Source: CAZIWX01 sp964543125 (GTDB lineage Bacteria > Fidelibacterota > UBA8477). From it: a DNA stretch of 45,167 bases. The stretch covers positions 1 to 45,167 of the forward strand of contig CAZIWX010000010.1 of assembly GCA_964543125.1 (NCBI GenBank). Reading direction: 5' to 3'. A model generated the notes under the pieces. The model worked only from the letters and a program-made list of their open reading frames with translations, did not search any database and was not told where the DNA came from. Below, in pieces: positions 44,436 to 45,167 of the stretch. The stretch's first letter is position 1; every line of letters begins with the position of its first letter. The position numbers and the translations under genes are program-made.

Positions 44436-45059
44436 ATGAATACACGCCGGATAGCCGTGAGTATTATGATCCTGTTGGGACTTGTCATCGCAATGGTTCC
44501 GGAAAATACGACCAAACCCTACAAGCTGACCGCGGAGCAAATGCTAAATGCAGTCAATGCCGGCACCGAGCTGGTGCACCCGGACTATTTAGCTGACTGG
44601 CTCATCAACAAAGATCCCGGTATTCGGTTGGTCGATGTTCGTACACCGGATGATTATGCCAAATTCCATCTTGACGATGCCTTAAATATTCCCTTGGCTG
44701 ATGTTCTCAATCCCCGGTACCAGGATGTATGGGATCAGGGTGTGAAATTCAATGTTTTATATTCTAATGGCAATACCTCCGCCCAAGAGGCCTGGATGAT
44801 CTTGAGCCAATTGGGCTACCAAAATATTGGCGTTTTAACGGGTGGTCTAAACTATTGGACCGAAGTCATTATGAATCCTCAAAAACCGGCCGTCACCTCT
44901 CCCGATGACGAGATCGCCAAATACGAATTTCGCAAAGGCGCCAGCCAGGCTTTGGGTGGGGGTAGTGTACAGGCCAGGACGACTACCACCGAGACAAAAA
45001 TCATAAAACCCAGAATTGTGCCGCGAAAAAAGAAAAAAGCGCCCGAAGGTGGTTGTTAA
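44436..45059 (+). CDS. Membrane-anchored rhodanese-like protein lacking the catalytic Cys
   Basis: The ATG at 44436 follows a strong GGGAGGAG site; the product is 207 residues. An N-terminal helix (IAVSIMILLGLVIAMV) targets it to the membrane or periplasm. The rhodanese domain has GIRLVDVRTPDDYAKFHLDDALNIPL and GVLTGGLNYWTE. The active loop reads LYSNGNTSA, where rhodaneses have YCxxGxRS: position 110 is Ser. The tail is basic and ends KKKKAPEGGC, the only Cys in the mature protein. Sulfur transfer through the normal site is therefore unlikely; sulfide or persulfide binding, or use of the tail Cys, are possibilities. Confidence 0.9.
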   Translation: MNTRRIAVSIMILLGLVIAMVPENTTKPYKLTAEQMLNAVNAGTELVHPDYLADWLINKDPGIRLVDVRTPDDYAKFHLDDALNIPLADVLNPRYQDVWDQGVKFNVLYSNGNTSAQEAWMILSQLGYQNIGVLTGGLNYWTEVIMNPQKPAVTSPDDEIAKYEFRKGASQALGGGSVQARTTTTETKIIKPRIVPRKKKKAPEGGC

Positions 45060-45088
45060 AAAACCTTTAATAGCGCAATAGGGATAGA

Positions 45089-45122
45089 CAGGACGGACCG
45101 GATTTCCCGGTTCGTTCTGTTT
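45089..45122 (+). terminator. Terminator at the end of the sulfur operon
   Basis: A 13-bp stem with G-U pairs, CAGGACGGACCGG/CCGGTTCGTTCTG (45089-45101 and 45107-45119), loop ATTTC, then TTT. The short T-run lowers confidence slightly. Confidence 0.75.
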
Positions 45123-45167
45123 GGAACCAATTTTCAGCGGAGTCCGAGACCCTCGTTCCCAGGGCCG

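Noticed and set aside
1..45167. CRISPR arrays, insertion sequences and prophage genes
   Set aside because: No regularly spaced direct repeats, transposase motifs or phage genes were seen.

Overview
The window (about 45 kb, 100 bases of it an assembly gap) looks like chromosomal DNA of a Gram-negative bacterium of the FCB superphylum (Bacteroidota, Chlorobi, Calditrichota, Marinimicrobia and relatives). Three secreted proteins end in a type IX secretion system (T9SS) C-terminal sorting domain (1-1745, 3742-6126, 23398-25002). There are lipoproteins, a lapA-lapB pair that suggests lipopolysaccharide, and small FCB-style surface proteins. I cannot fix the phylum from the sequence alone. Gene density is high. 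The only clear damage is one in-frame stop in a sensor kinase and the assembly gap.

Layout. 1-1827: end of a large secreted FG-GAP protein and its terminator. 1902-3416: an integral membrane fusion of a polyprenol/phytol-kinase-like half and a DUF92 half. 3742-9537, minus strand: a T9SS-sorted beta-propeller protein (possibly PorZ-like), an M50 site-2 protease, a beta-helix lipoprotein and a selenocysteine tRNA. 9548-20608, minus strand: a TPR/SPOR protein, lapB, lapA, miaB, an M23 peptidase, a coiled-coil protein, gatB, and a serine operon (DUF1015, serC-like aminotransferase, serA). 20794-27886, plus strand: a DUF512 radical SAM protein and der, a T9SS-sorted metallopeptidase, a YigZ/IMPACT protein, a selenoprotein read through an in-frame TGA, a lipoprotein and tadA. 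27939-28358: two tRNA-Ser-like repeats with altered arms, the assembly gap, and the 3' part of tRNA-Ser(CGA). 28436-36595, minus strand: a NAGPA-domain protein, an esterase, pruA, a MORN-type lipoprotein, small coiled-coil or hypothetical proteins, and a CoA-acylating aldehyde dehydrogenase with a tail resembling a microcompartment encapsulation peptide. 36769-38970: an interrupted TPR histidine kinase. 39244-45122, plus strand: a sulfur-metabolism operon with a Tat-exported molybdopterin oxidoreductase, a four-cluster ferredoxin, an NrfD/PsrC membrane anchor, two YeeE/YedE half-transporters and a rhodanese-like protein without its catalytic cysteine.

Main points. (1) The tRNA-Sec at 9446-9537 and the UGA-containing gene at 25724-26662 support each other. 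The UGA codon replaces the first cysteine of a thioredoxin-type CPYC motif in an exported protein with a C-terminal dockerin-like region. This would be a secreted selenoprotein that ordinary gene callers truncate. (2) The VTE5-like/VTE6-like fusion could convert an isoprenoid alcohol to its diphosphate in one polypeptide. (3) The 39.5-45 kb operon combines thiosulfate/polysulfide-type respiration with sulfur-compound import. (4) A DUF1015 protein with a DGHHR motif sits in the serine operon.
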